From the NCBI GenBank assembly GCA_937900975.1, contig CALCPC010000354.1:1-9491 (forward strand): 9,491 bases of DNA, in the 5' to 3' direction. Below, piece after piece: positions 1 through 8,163 of the stretch (position 1 is the first letter of the stretch; every line of letters starts with the position of its first letter). This DNA comes from an uncultured Paracoccaceae bacterium. Its GTDB lineage: Bacteria > Pseudomonadota > Alphaproteobacteria > Rhodobacterales > Rhodobacteraceae. The translations under genes and the position numbers were made by a program. The notes under the pieces are model-generated. The model was not told where the DNA came from. It was given only the letters and a program-made list of their open reading frames with translations, and ran no database searches.

Positions 1-1325
1 CGATGGAGGTGTGGCGCGGCCAGGGCCATCCCGTTGCCCGCGTCGCGGATCGTCAGATCGTGGCCGACCACACGCGAAACATCCTCGACACGCGCATCAT
101 CCTAGACCCCGGCCCCACCGCCACACTCGCCCGCCCGACGGTCAGAGGCTCTGACCGGATCAAGCCCGGGTTCATCCGCTATATCGCCGATATCGACGAG
201 GGTGCGCGCTTCTCACCCGAGGCGTTGGAGGAGGCGCAGCGGCGGCTCAACCAGCTTGGCGTTTTCTCGTCCGTGCGCATCGATGAGGGGGAGGCCGTGG
301 GCCCCGATGGCGCCTTGCCGTTGGAGATCACCGTTGCCGACCGCAAGCCCCGCCGGTTCGGCGTTGGTGCCACGTTCTCGAACACCGATGGGCTGGGGCT
401 TGAGGGCTATTGGCTGCACCGCAACCTGTTCGGTCGGGCCGAGCGGCTGCGCTTCGACGCCTCGGTCAGCGGCATCGAGGATGTCGGACAGTTCGAGGAT
501 TTCGACTATTTCCTCGGCGCAAGCCTCCGCTTTCCCGGCGTGCCGGTGCCCGACACGGCGCTGACCCTTTCGGCCTCCACCGAACAGACCGTGCTCGACA
601 TCTACCGAGAGCGCAGCATCGATCTTGGCGCCACCTTCGACCGGCGCTTCTCCGCGGAGCTTGAGGGATCGCTGGGGCTGGGCCTCGATTTCTCGGAAAT
701 CGAGGATGAGCTTGGGACGCGGCGGTTTCTCGTGACCTCCGTCGAGGGGGAGTTGACCTATGACCGCCGCGACGACCCCAGCGACCCGCGGCGGGGTTAC
801 TACCTCTCTGCCCGGGTGAAGCCGTTTTACGAATCGGAGTTCGAGAACGCCGCCGTGGCCGCCGAAATCGATGCCCGTGGGTATCTTTCCTTTGGCCAGA
901 CCCGCGCCACCGCCCTTGCAGCAAGGATATCGCTTGGCAGCATCGCGGGCGGCACGCCGGAAGAGCTGCCGCCGTCAGAGCTGTTCTTCACGGGTGGCGG
1001 CGGTTCGGTTCGCGGCTATGGCTTTCGCTCCATCGGCACCCGCAGTTCCGACGACTCGTTAGGGGGCTTGTCGCTTTTCGAAGGCTCGGTCGAATACCGC
1101 CAGCGGATCGGCCAACGGTTCAGCGTTGTCGCCTTCGCCGATGCGGGCCAGGTCGGCGACGCCCGCTCTCCCTTCGCCGATTTCGACCCGCGGTTGGGCG
1201 CGGGGCTGGGCGTGCGTCTGCGCACCGGGATCGGCCCGATTCGCCTGGACGTCGCCACCCCCATCGCCCGGCGCGACGGCGATCCGCGCGTCGCGTTCTA
1301 TGTTGGTTTGGGGCAGGCGTTCTGA
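1..1325 (+). CDS. tamA: TamA, Omp85/BamA-family outer-membrane protein (5' end cut by window edge)
   Basis: Outer-membrane beta-barrel of the translocation and assembly module, which works with TamB in envelope biogenesis. The frame is open to the left edge, so the ATG at 3 is probably internal; family members are about 600 aa and 440 aa are visible, meaning the signal peptide and the first POTRA domains lie outside. Visible order: end of a POTRA domain, then the last POTRA at about residues 40-113 (it contains RRLNQLGVFSSVRI), then the barrel from about residue 118. Omp85 hallmarks are DRRDDPSDPRRGYYL in the barrel, the lid-loop motif GSVRGYGF encoded near 1005-1025, and a last strand ending in aromatic Phe (YVGLGQAF), the usual BAM recognition signal. 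The stop codon overlaps the tamB start by one base. BamA is the main alternative, but the tamB partner immediately downstream argues for TamA. Confidence 0.93.
   Translation, partial: MEVWRGQGHPVARVADRQIVADHTRNILDTRIILDPGPTATLARPTVRGSDRIKPGFIRYIADIDEGARFSPEALEEAQRRLNQLGVFSSVRIDEGEAVGPDGALPLEITVADRKPRRFGVGATFSNTDGLGLEGYWLHRNLFGRAERLRFDASVSGIEDVGQFEDFDYFLGASLRFPGVPVPDTALTLSASTEQTVLDIYRERSIDLGATFDRRFSAELEGSLGLGLDFSEIEDELGTRRFLVTSVEGELTYDRRDDPSDPRRGYYLSARVKPFYESEFENAAVAAEIDARGYLSFGQTRATALAARISLGSIAGGTPEELPPSELFFTGGGGSVRGYGFRSIGTRSSDDSLGGLSLFEGSVEYRQRIGQRFSVVAFADAGQVGDARSPFADFDPRLGAGLGVRLRTGIGPIRLDVATPIARRDGDPRVAFYVGLGQAF
1310..1317 (+). promoter_or_regulatory. Ribosome binding site for tamB inside the 3' end of tamA
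   Basis: GGGGCAGG lies seven bases before the ATG at 1325 and within the last codons of tamA. With the TGATG overlap this fits translational coupling, in which ribosomes ending tamA restart on tamB. The match to the anti-Shine-Dalgarno sequence is only partial. Confidence 0.5.
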
Positions 1326-4300
1326 TGCGATTTCTTCTAGTTTTCCTAGCCCTTATCCTGTCCACCCCCCTCCTCGCGCAGGAGCGGGAGGACAATGGCT
1401 TCCTCATCAATCTGCTCGAAGATCAACTGTCGACGGAAACCCGCACCATTCGCCTTTCCGGCGTCTCTGGCGTCCTGTCCAGCGAGGCACGGGTGGCGCG
1501 GATCACAATCTCGGATACCGAGGGGATCTGGCTGCAGATCGACAATGCCCGCATCGTGTGGAGCCGGTCGGCGCTGTTGCGCGGGCGGGTCGAGGTTGAG
1601 ACATTGGCCGCGGAGCGGATCAGCATCCCCCGCGGCCCGGTGGCCGAGGAGGGCGGCCTGCCAACGGCCGAACCGCAACCTTTTCGCCTGCCCGATCTTC
1701 CCGTCTCCGTTGAGCTTGGCGCCCTCGATATCGAACGGGTCGTGTTTGGCGAGGCGCTGTTCGGTCTTGCGGCCGAAATGGCGGTGGAGGGCGGGCTGAC
1801 GCTGGCCGGCGGCGCGCTTGACGCCCGCTTTGCGATGACCCGGCTCGATGGGCCCGGGGGACGGCTGGCGCTGACCACCGCTTTCGACAACGCCGACGAA
1901 GTGCTGCGCCTCGACCTCGATCTCGAAGAGCCCGAAAACGGCATTGTCGCCAATGCGCTGAACCTGCCCGACCGGCCGGCGGTCAAGCTGACGCTGGGCG
2001 GGGCCGGGCCGCTGACCGCGCTTGACCTGACGCTGGCGCTTGACGTTGCGGGGCAGCGGACGCTGGACGGCACCCTTACGCTGGATGAGACCGCCGCCGC
2101 CGCGCGGCGGTTTGAGGCCGCGGTGGCCGGCGACCTTCTGCCCCTTTTGCCCGCCGATGCGCATCCCTTTTTCGGCGGCCAGACAGAGCTTGTGCTGCAA
2201 GGCGAGGCGCGGGCCGATGGGAACAAGATCCTCGAAACCTTGGAAATTCGAACCGCCGTGCTGGATCTTGCCGGCAGCGCGGCGCTTGGGCCCGACAATT
2301 TTCCAGACCGCATCGCGCTTGAGGGCGCGCTGACCGACCCTAGCGGCGCGCGCGTGCTGCTGCCCGGCGGCGGCACCAGCCTTGCCCGCGCGGATCTGTC
2401 CGTCGCATTCGGCACGGCAGAGCGCTGGCGCGCAGAGATCGCGGCCACCGCCGTTGAAACCGGTGGGCTGCAAATCGCCCGCGCGGCGCTCGACATCACC
2501 GGCGTGTTGGAAAACCGCAACGACCCCGACCGCCGTCGGATCGCGGCGGATGTGACCGCGGCGCTCCAAGGGCTTGACGCCGAGGATCCCGCCTTGGCCG
2601 ACGCATTGGGGGAGGCGATCCGCCTGACATCCTCGGTCGCGTGGCGCGCCGGCCAGCCGGTGGAGCTTGGCCCGACAGAGGTTGCGGGCAAGGGTCTTTC
2701 CGTGTCGACGGACGGCACGTTTTCGGACGGCGTTTTCGACGGCCGGGTGCGCGCCGATATTGCGACGCTTGCGCCCTGGTCGGGGATCGCGGGGCGCGAC
2801 CTGGCCGGCGCCATCGCGTTTTCGGCAACGGGATCCGTGGTGCCGGTTGCGCGGACCTTCGATCTTCGCCTCGATGGGACCGCGCGGGATTTGGTCCTGG
2901 GAACGCCCGCGCTCGACGGGTTGATGGGCGGGACGACGACGCTGACCGGCAGCCTGGCGCGGACCGCCGACGGCCTTGCGGCCGAGGCGTTTCGCATCGC
3001 CAATGCCCAGGCAGAAATCACGCTGGATGGCCGTTATGCGACCGAGGCGACAGACCTCGCGTTTCGCGCCGTGCTCGAGGATCTGGCGGTCGTGACCGAC
3101 CAGGCGGAGGGCCGGGCCCGCTTTGACATGCGCGCAGAAAGCGTCGGGGCGGCTGTGCGCCTTGTCGGACGGGTCGGCCTGCCCGCGGGCGCAGTCGGCG
3201 GGCAGGCTTTGCGCAACGCCACGCTTGCCCTGGACGGCACGCTCGACCCGGACGGTCGGTTTGTCGGCGGGCTCGACGGGACTGCGCAGCTTGGTCAGGA
3301 ACGGGCGGCACTGACCGCGGACATTGATATCGGGGATGAGCTGCGCCTCTTGCGCGGGCTGACCTTTACCCTGGACGAGACCCTTGCGACCGGCACGGTC
3401 GGACAGGGCGCCGACGGGCTTTTGGCCGGATCGCTGCGCATCACGTCGCCGGACTTGGCCAAGCCCGCCGCGCTTGCCGCGCTGGATCTTCGCGGCGCCG
3501 CCGACCTTGATCTTGTCCTGTCGCGGCGCGCGGGCCAGCAGCATCTTGCTGTTACCGGCGACATTGCAGACCTTGCAACCGGCGATATCCGGCTTGCCAC
3601 GCTGACATTGGCCGCCGACATCGTCGATCTTTTCGGCGTCCCGCTCGCGGCGGGGGAGGGGGCTCTGACCGGGTTTGCGTTGGGCGGGTTCGGTGTTGAC
3701 CGCGCCACCGTCATCGCCCGGCGCAGCGATGAGAGCCTGATGGATGTCACGGCGACAGCGCGGCTGGCGCTCGGCACCGATATTGCGCTGGCGGGCAGTT
3801 TGGAAAGCCTGGCGCCCGGCATCCGCGTCGCGCTGCGAACCTTGTCGGTTGAGGGGTTTGGCCAGGCCGCGCGCCTGACCGCGCCGGCGACGATCACGCT
3901 GGAGGGGCCGAATATCGCGGCCAGCGCACTGGCCTTCGACATCGGCGGCGGCGCCGTGATCCTAGAGGGCGGCCGCAGCGACGTTTGGGACGTTGCGGTC
4001 GACATCCGCGCGCTGCCCCTTGGCATCGCTGATCTTGTGGTGCCCGACCTTGCCGTCACCGGCACGGTTTCCGGTGCGGCGCGGATCACCGGACCGGTTG
4101 CAACGCCGGACATCGACTTTAACCTCAGCGCCGAGACTGTTGGCGCCGCGCCGCTGTCCGCGCTTGGGCTGCCGCCCCTTTCCCTGACCGCGGAGGGCCG
4201 GACCGACATCGCCACGCTGCAGCTCGACGCGCGGCTCTCTGGCGGCACGGGTCTCGCGCTCCTTGCGGCGGGCGCGGTGCCCATCGGCGACGGGACGCTC

Positions 4301-5914
4301 GACCTCGACATCGATCTCGCCGCGCTGGACCTTGCGCTTTTGGATCAACTCGCCGGCGGCCAAGGGCTAAGCGGGCGCGCGACCGGCGGGGCCGAGATCT
4401 CGGGCACGCTTGCCGCGCCCGTGGCCGTTTTCGACCTTTCCGCCGCCAGTGTCAGCGCCCGTCCCCTGCGGGAGGCCGGGATCGGTCCTGTGGCCATTGC
4501 GGCAAGCGGGCGCTTTGCCGACGATGTCCTGGTTTTGGACAATGCCGAGGTCACCGACGCCGCGGCACGGGCGGGGGTCCAAGGCCGTGTCGATCTGGCG
4601 GGTGAGCGGCTGGATCTGACCTTCAATGCCGATATGCCCTTGTCACTGGCCAATCCGTTCGTTGCCGCGCAATCGATCCAACTGGGCGGCCAGCTTACCG
4701 CCAACGGCCAGGTCGGCGGCCGCTTCTCGGCGCCCGAGATTACCGGCGGGATTGCGGTGCGGTCGGCCACCATCGTCGATCCACTGCGCAACCTTCGCCT
4801 CGATGGCGTTACGCTCGACGCCCGGCTGACCGGGCGCGAGGTTCTGATCGACGGGCTTTCCGGCGCCTTTGCCGCGGGGGGCAGCGTTTCGGCCAATGGC
4901 CGCGTCGCATTAAGCCCACCGCTGGAGGCCGCGCTAAACATCCAGCTTAGCGATGTCGCATATTCGAATGGCGAAACGGTTTCGACCGTCGTGTCGGGCA
5001 CGCTTGGCGTCAACGGCGCGCTCCTTTCCACCCCGCTTGTGTCCGGCGATATCGCGATAGGACGAACCGAGATTGCGATCCCCGACAGTTTCGGGATCCG
5101 CGAGGGCGTTCTCTTGGATCTGCAGCATCGCGGCCTGCCGGCCGACACCCGCCTGACGCTGGACCGCGCTGGGCTGCTTGGCGGTGGCGAATTAGAAAGC
5201 CGCAACACAAGCCGCGCTGCCGTCCGGCTCGACATCCAGATCAACGCGCCCAACCAGATCTTTGTCCGCGGGCGCGGCCTGGACGCCGAAATGGGCGGCG
5301 GATTGCGGCTTCTTGGAACCAATGCGGATCTCGCCCCGCAGGGTCAGATCGATCTGATCCGGGGGCGCGTGTCGCTTCTCGGTCAACGGATCGATTTTAC
5401 CGAGGGCGCGGTGACGGCGACCGGCGACTTGAACGTCCGCCTGCGCCTGATCGCGGAAACGGAGGTCGAGGACACCGACATCACCTTGGCCATCCAGGGC
5501 CGGGCCCGAGATCCGGAGTTCGTGCTCACCTCCTCGCCCGATCTGCCGCAGGATGAGATCCTGGCCCTGCTGATTTTCCGCCGCGAACTGACATCGCTGT
5601 CGCCGCTGCAGGTCGCGCAACTGGCCTCCGCCGCCGCGACGCTGGCCGGGGCTGGTGGGGGCGGGCTGGTCAGCGGTTTTCGCAACACCGCCGGGCTGTC
5701 CAACCTCGACATCACAACTGGCGAGGATGGAGAGATCGGCGTCCGCGCCGGCGCCTACATCTCTGAAAACGTCTATCTGGACTTAGAGGCGGAGGCCGAC
5801 GGCGACACCCGCGCGATCATCAACATCGACATAACCCGCGACCTGAAGGGCCGCGCAAGCTTTGACAACGATGGCGAAGGCGAGATCGGGATTTTCTTTG
5901 AGCGGGATTACTAA
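1325..5914 (+). CDS. tamB: TamB, AsmA-like beta-groove protein of the TamA-TamB module
   Basis: Long periplasm-spanning protein that partners TamA; the family is implicated in outer-membrane protein assembly and in phospholipid transport from inner to outer membrane. It is 1529 aa, longer than E. coli TamB (about 1260). Residues 1-19 are hydrophobic and end in STPLLAQ, which looks like a signal peptide with a possible cleavage after Ala19. The middle, about residues 40-1180, is monotonous beta-strand sequence with alternating Leu/Asp/Ala patterns, as expected for repeating beta-groove units. The C-terminal TamB domain (DUF490) covers about 1200-1529 and includes NQIFVRGRGLDAEMGG (near 1307), LPQDEILALLIFRRELTSLS (near 1405), and the tail GEIGIFFERDY. 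The start is fixed by the one-base overlap with the tamA stop. No frameshift or internal stop is seen. Large antisense frames across it are GC shadows. Confidence 0.95.
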   Translation: MRFLLVFLALILSTPLLAQEREDNGFLINLLEDQLSTETRTIRLSGVSGVLSSEARVARITISDTEGIWLQIDNARIVWSRSALLRGRVEVETLAAERISIPRGPVAEEGGLPTAEPQPFRLPDLPVSVELGALDIERVVFGEALFGLAAEMAVEGGLTLAGGALDARFAMTRLDGPGGRLALTTAFDNADEVLRLDLDLEEPENGIVANALNLPDRPAVKLTLGGAGPLTALDLTLALDVAGQRTLDGTLTLDETAAAARRFEAAVAGDLLPLLPADAHPFFGGQTELVLQGEARADGNKILETLEIRTAVLDLAGSAALGPDNFPDRIALEGALTDPSGARVLLPGGGTSLARADLSVAFGTAERWRAEIAATAVETGGLQIARAALDITGVLENRNDPDRRRIAADVTAALQGLDAEDPALADALGEAIRLTSSVAWRAGQPVELGPTEVAGKGLSVSTDGTFSDGVFDGRVRADIATLAPWSGIAGRDLAGAIAFSATGSVVPVARTFDLRLDGTARDLVLGTPALDGLMGGTTTLTGSLARTADGLAAEAFRIANAQAEITLDGRYATEATDLAFRAVLEDLAVVTDQAEGRARFDMRAESVGAAVRLVGRVGLPAGAVGGQALRNATLALDGTLDPDGRFVGGLDGTAQLGQERAALTADIDIGDELRLLRGLTFTLDETLATGTVGQGADGLLAGSLRITSPDLAKPAALAALDLRGAADLDLVLSRRAGQQHLAVTGDIADLATGDIRLATLTLAADIVDLFGVPLAAGEGALTGFALGGFGVDRATVIARRSDESLMDVTATARLALGTDIALAGSLESLAPGIRVALRTLSVEGFGQAARLTAPATITLEGPNIAASALAFDIGGGAVILEGGRSDVWDVAVDIRALPLGIADLVVPDLAVTGTVSGAARITGPVATPDIDFNLSAETVGAAPLSALGLPPLSLTAEGRTDIATLQLDARLSGGTGLALLAAGAVPIGDGTLDLDIDLAALDLALLDQLAGGQGLSGRATGGAEISGTLAAPVAVFDLSAASVSARPLREAGIGPVAIAASGRFADDVLVLDNAEVTDAAARAGVQGRVDLAGERLDLTFNADMPLSLANPFVAAQSIQLGGQLTANGQVGGRFSAPEITGGIAVRSATIVDPLRNLRLDGVTLDARLTGREVLIDGLSGAFAAGGSVSANGRVALSPPLEAALNIQLSDVAYSNGETVSTVVSGTLGVNGALLSTPLVSGDIAIGRTEIAIPDSFGIREGVLLDLQHRGLPADTRLTLDRAGLLGGGELESRNTSRAAVRLDIQINAPNQIFVRGRGLDAEMGGGLRLLGTNADLAPQGQIDLIRGRVSLLGQRIDFTEGAVTATGDLNVRLRLIAETEVEDTDITLAIQGRARDPEFVLTSSPDLPQDEILALLIFRRELTSLSPLQVAQLASAAATLAGAGGGGLVSGFRNTAGLSNLDITTGEDGEIGVRAGAYISENVYLDLEAEADGDTRAIINIDITRDLKGRASFDNDGEGEIGIFFERDY

Positions 5915-5928
5915 CCGGTGGCCGAAGC

Positions 5929-5974
5929 GGGTTTCCTGGTTCCAGGCCCCGAGGGAGGGTGATCGAGGAAACCC
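5929..5974 (+). repeat. Nine-base perfect inverted repeat between tamB and the yihY-family gene
   Basis: GGGTTTCCT (5929-5937) is matched by its exact reverse complement AGGAAACCC (5966-5974), enclosing 28 bases. A competing smaller hairpin, CCTGG-TT-CCAGG at 5935-5946, shares the left arm. The loop holds the purine-rich GAGGGAGG (5951-5958) directly before a GTG. No run of T follows the right arm, so it is not a standard intrinsic terminator. It sits 14 bases after the tamB stop and could be an mRNA 3'-end or attenuating structure (inference). Confidence 0.5.
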
Positions 5975-6138
5975 CACTGCCCCCTGGCCGCCCGGCGGCG
6001 CGCGCGGCGATCCGCGTCGCCTTTGTCCCATCCCCGCCGCAGATGCGGTGTCGCGGCGCCCCGGGGCTCGGAAAGACAAGGGGGCCATCGGCAGAAACGC
6101 CACTTGCCTTTTGCCGGCCGCGACCGCATCTCTCGCGC

Positions 6139-7089
6139 ATGCCGCTCAACCCGACTGTCTGTCTCAACAATCTGGTTCTTTGCCGCGATACCTTTACCTG
6201 GGGCGATTGGCTGTCGGTGCTTGGGCTTGTCGGGCAGGGTGTGGGGGCGAACAACCTGTCGAAGCAGGCCGCTGGCATCGCCTTTATCGCGATGCAGGCG
6301 CAGTTCCCGGGCATCGCTGCGACCGTTTCGCTTTATGGCTATTTCGCCAATCCCGCCGACGTGTTGGACAACCTTGGGCTTTTGGCGCCGATCCTTCCCG
6401 ATGAGGTGCACGGCCTTGTCGATGCGCGCGTCGCGTTTTTGATCACGGAAGGCCGGCAAAGCCTTGGCCTCGCGTCCATCGTCAACGTCGCGTTGGCCAG
6501 TTGGAGCGCCCGCGCCGGGATCAATGCGCTCGTCTCGGCCCTCAACACCATCTGTCGAGAGCGTAACACGCGCAACGTCATCTGGGGCATGATCGTGTCC
6601 TATAGTCTGACGCTTTTGATGATCGCCGTTGTCCTGGTCACCCTGTCGATGCTGGTTGTGGTGCCGGTCGTCCTTGCCGTTGCCGAGGCAGAGCCGCTGT
6701 CCGATCTGCTCCGCTGGGCCATTGCCGTGTCGGCTGTCACGCTTGGCATCGGCGCGCTTTATCGGTTTGGGCCAAGCCGTCGCCGGCCCCTGCCGTTTTT
6801 TACCATCGGCACCTTTCTGGCGGCGACGCTTTGGATCGGCATGTCCTACGGTTTCTCGCTCTATCTTGGCAGCTTCTCAAATTACGGGGAGGTTTATGGA
6901 CCGCTTGGGGCCGTGATCACCGCGCTGATGTGGTTTTACCTGTCGGCCTTTGTCGTTCTCCTCGGCGCAGAAGTGAACGCAGAGGTTGAGACCCATGCCA
7001 TCGACATCATTCGCACACGTTATCCGCATCTCCTTTTGCACAACGATCCACTCATGCGCGAAATGACCGGTGTGCCCTTCCATCGATAG
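6139..7089 (+). CDS. YihY/BrkB-family (UPF0761-like) inner-membrane protein
   Basis: Polytopic inner-membrane protein of the YihY/BrkB family, whose biochemical function is not firmly known. From the ATG at 6139 it is 316 aa, the normal family length. Predicted membrane segments lie near residues 43-66, 109-130, 152-182, 190-209, 221-245 and 254-277, giving the six expected. Family signatures are AAGIAF followed by FPGIAATVSLYGYFANPADV near 44-76, LNTICRERNTRN (135-146), and YGEVYGPLGAVITALMWFYL with LLGAEVNAEVE (249-284). The frame stays open upstream to a GTG at 5959, which would add 60 Pro/Arg-rich residues with no family resemblance; I chose 6139 on length, although no good ribosome site precedes it. 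The usual AFYxLLxxFP is altered to AFIAMQAQFP, so this is a diverged member. It follows tamB by 224 bases and may be co-transcribed. Confidence 0.88.
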   Translation: MPLNPTVCLNNLVLCRDTFTWGDWLSVLGLVGQGVGANNLSKQAAGIAFIAMQAQFPGIAATVSLYGYFANPADVLDNLGLLAPILPDEVHGLVDARVAFLITEGRQSLGLASIVNVALASWSARAGINALVSALNTICRERNTRNVIWGMIVSYSLTLLMIAVVLVTLSMLVVVPVVLAVAEAEPLSDLLRWAIAVSAVTLGIGALYRFGPSRRRPLPFFTIGTFLAATLWIGMSYGFSLYLGSFSNYGEVYGPLGAVITALMWFYLSAFVVLLGAEVNAEVETHAIDIIRTRYPHLLLHNDPLMREMTGVPFHR

Positions 7090-7136
7090 ACGACAGCGGC
7101 TGGACAAAGCGTGGTTCGCGCGGCACGGTTCATGCC

Positions 7137-7847
7137 ATGGCACTCAGATACAACGCCAATTTGGAGGTTCAGTACCCCGAGGAGACATTCCTTGGGCAGC
7201 TGACCGGTGAGACACGCTCAACGATCGAGGCTGCGTGGAGCATTTCCCGCTATGCGCCCGGTCAAATTGTGTTGTCGGCCGAAGAGACGACACTGGATGT
7301 TCTGATTCTTCTCGAAGGCGCCGTTCGGGTCGCCAACTACTCCGACAAAGGGCGGGAGGTCGCGTTTTCGGCGGTGGAGGAGGGCGATTGTTTTGGCGAG
7401 TTTGCGGTCATCGACCATGCCCCCCGCTCGGCCAGTGTGATGGCCACGGCCGACAGCCGGATCGCCCGGATTGGCGAAACGGCGTTTCGCGGCATCCTGA
7501 ACCGGCGCCCCGATGCCAGCATGGCGGTGATGAAGCGGCTTGTCGCCAAGCTTCGGGAGATGACGCGCCGGGTCAGCGATTTTACCGCACTCCGCGCCGA
7601 CGACCGCATCAGGCTTGAGCTTGTTCGCATGTTCCGTGCGGTGGAACGGTCCGACGGCAGCGCCGAGCTGACCCGCCCGCCGACGCAAGCCGAGCTTGCC
7701 GCCTTCGTGTTCACCAACCGTGAGGCCGTCGCACGCGAGATTGGACAAATGAAGCGCGAAGGGCTTTTGGCAAAACGCGGGCGTGCAATGCTGGTCCCAT
7801 CCGTCGATGCCCTCGACGCCTACCGCGTCGACCGCGCTGACCGCTAA
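7137..7847 (+). CDS. Crp/Fnr-family transcriptional regulator
   Basis: A 236-aa DNA-binding regulator with the two-domain Crp/Fnr layout. Residues about 20-125 form the cyclic-nucleotide-binding-type beta-roll, including GDCFGEFAVIDHAPRSASV (83-101). The Gly-Glu at 87-88 and Arg-Ser-Ala at 97-99 match the phosphate-binding cassette, so cAMP or a related nucleotide is a plausible ligand. A dimerisation helix follows at about 126-150. The C-terminal winged helix-turn-helix spans about 182-222 with TQAELAAFVFTNREAVAREI and KREGLL. There is no N-terminal Cys cluster and Cys85 is the only cysteine, so an Fnr-type iron-sulfur sensor is unlikely. The ATG at 7137 begins 47 bases after the yihY-family stop; another ATG at 7132 is out of frame, and no strong ribosome site or Crp/Fnr box is visible. 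Targets are unknown. Confidence 0.92.
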   Translation: MALRYNANLEVQYPEETFLGQLTGETRSTIEAAWSISRYAPGQIVLSAEETTLDVLILLEGAVRVANYSDKGREVAFSAVEEGDCFGEFAVIDHAPRSASVMATADSRIARIGETAFRGILNRRPDASMAVMKRLVAKLREMTRRVSDFTALRADDRIRLELVRMFRAVERSDGSAELTRPPTQAELAAFVFTNREAVAREIGQMKREGLLAKRGRAMLVPSVDALDAYRVDRADR

Positions 7848-8163
7848 AAAGCACCGCGTTTAGCCAAGGCTGGATCGCCCCGCCCAGCGTACCGAAAGGA
7901 GGAGGACCAGCGGCTTAGCGCAGTTCGTGACAGATCAGAGGCATAAAGCATCGCAGAACCCGGCGACATCCATGATTTCAAGCCGCACGGCGCATTGCCC
8001 TATCGTCCGCCCGCACCAAAAAGCGCCGTCCCGATGGACCCGTGGCCCACGCTGCCCTAAAAATCAAAACGCACCACCCAGTTGGGCTATGCCACAAAAG
8101 CGTCGAGGCGCGCAGGCCAGCGGCCTTAGCGCGGCTCAGGCTTAGTTTGGATCGAATTGGGAT
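7848..8163. other. Gene-free stretch between the Crp/Fnr gene and the IS630 remnant
   Basis: About 316 bases with no convincing gene. Short frames on both strands (7927-8145 on +, 7978-8169 on -) are Arg/Pro/Ala-rich, resemble nothing I recognise and lack a placed ribosome site. Three small items are present: an inverted repeat GCTAAA/TTTAGC at 7843-7864 at the regulator's stop codon; a perfect Shine-Dalgarno-like AAAGGAGGAGG at 7895-7905 without a start codon at a usable distance; and a near-repeated motif CCAGCGGC(C)TTAGCGC at 7907-7921 and 8117-8132. It could be decayed mobile-element DNA or a long 3' region. Confidence 0.5.

Noticed and set aside
1346..3544. A 732-codon open frame on the - strand inside tamB
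   Set aside because: Arg/Gly/Gln-rich low-complexity product with no family resemblance, lying antisense to a strongly supported tamB. Long antisense frames are expected in GC-rich genes. The same applies to 1423-3021, 3295-4311 and 4345-5322 on the - strand.
1325..5914. Internal repetition in TamB as a possible tandem duplication or repeat array
   Set aside because: The repeated Leu/Asp/Ala strand pattern is the normal beta-groove architecture of the family. I see no long identical nucleotide repeats.
5959..6138. A 60-residue N-terminal extension of the YihY-family protein from GTG at 5959
   Set aside because: The extension is Pro/Arg-rich, gives a protein longer than family norms, and the purine-rich stretch abuts the GTG with no spacing. 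It remains a minor alternative.
5862..6404. A 180-codon + strand frame overlapping the tamB end and the yihY start
   Set aside because: Out of frame with both genes, Arg/Ala/Pro-rich, no recognisable domain. Frames at 5911-6459 and 5820-6314 on the - strand are rejected for the same reason.
7843..7888. Possible terminator after the Crp/Fnr gene (GCTAAA/TTTAGC and GCTGG/CCAGC pairs)
   Set aside because: Stems are only five or six pairs with ten-base loops and no T run follows, so I do not call a terminator.
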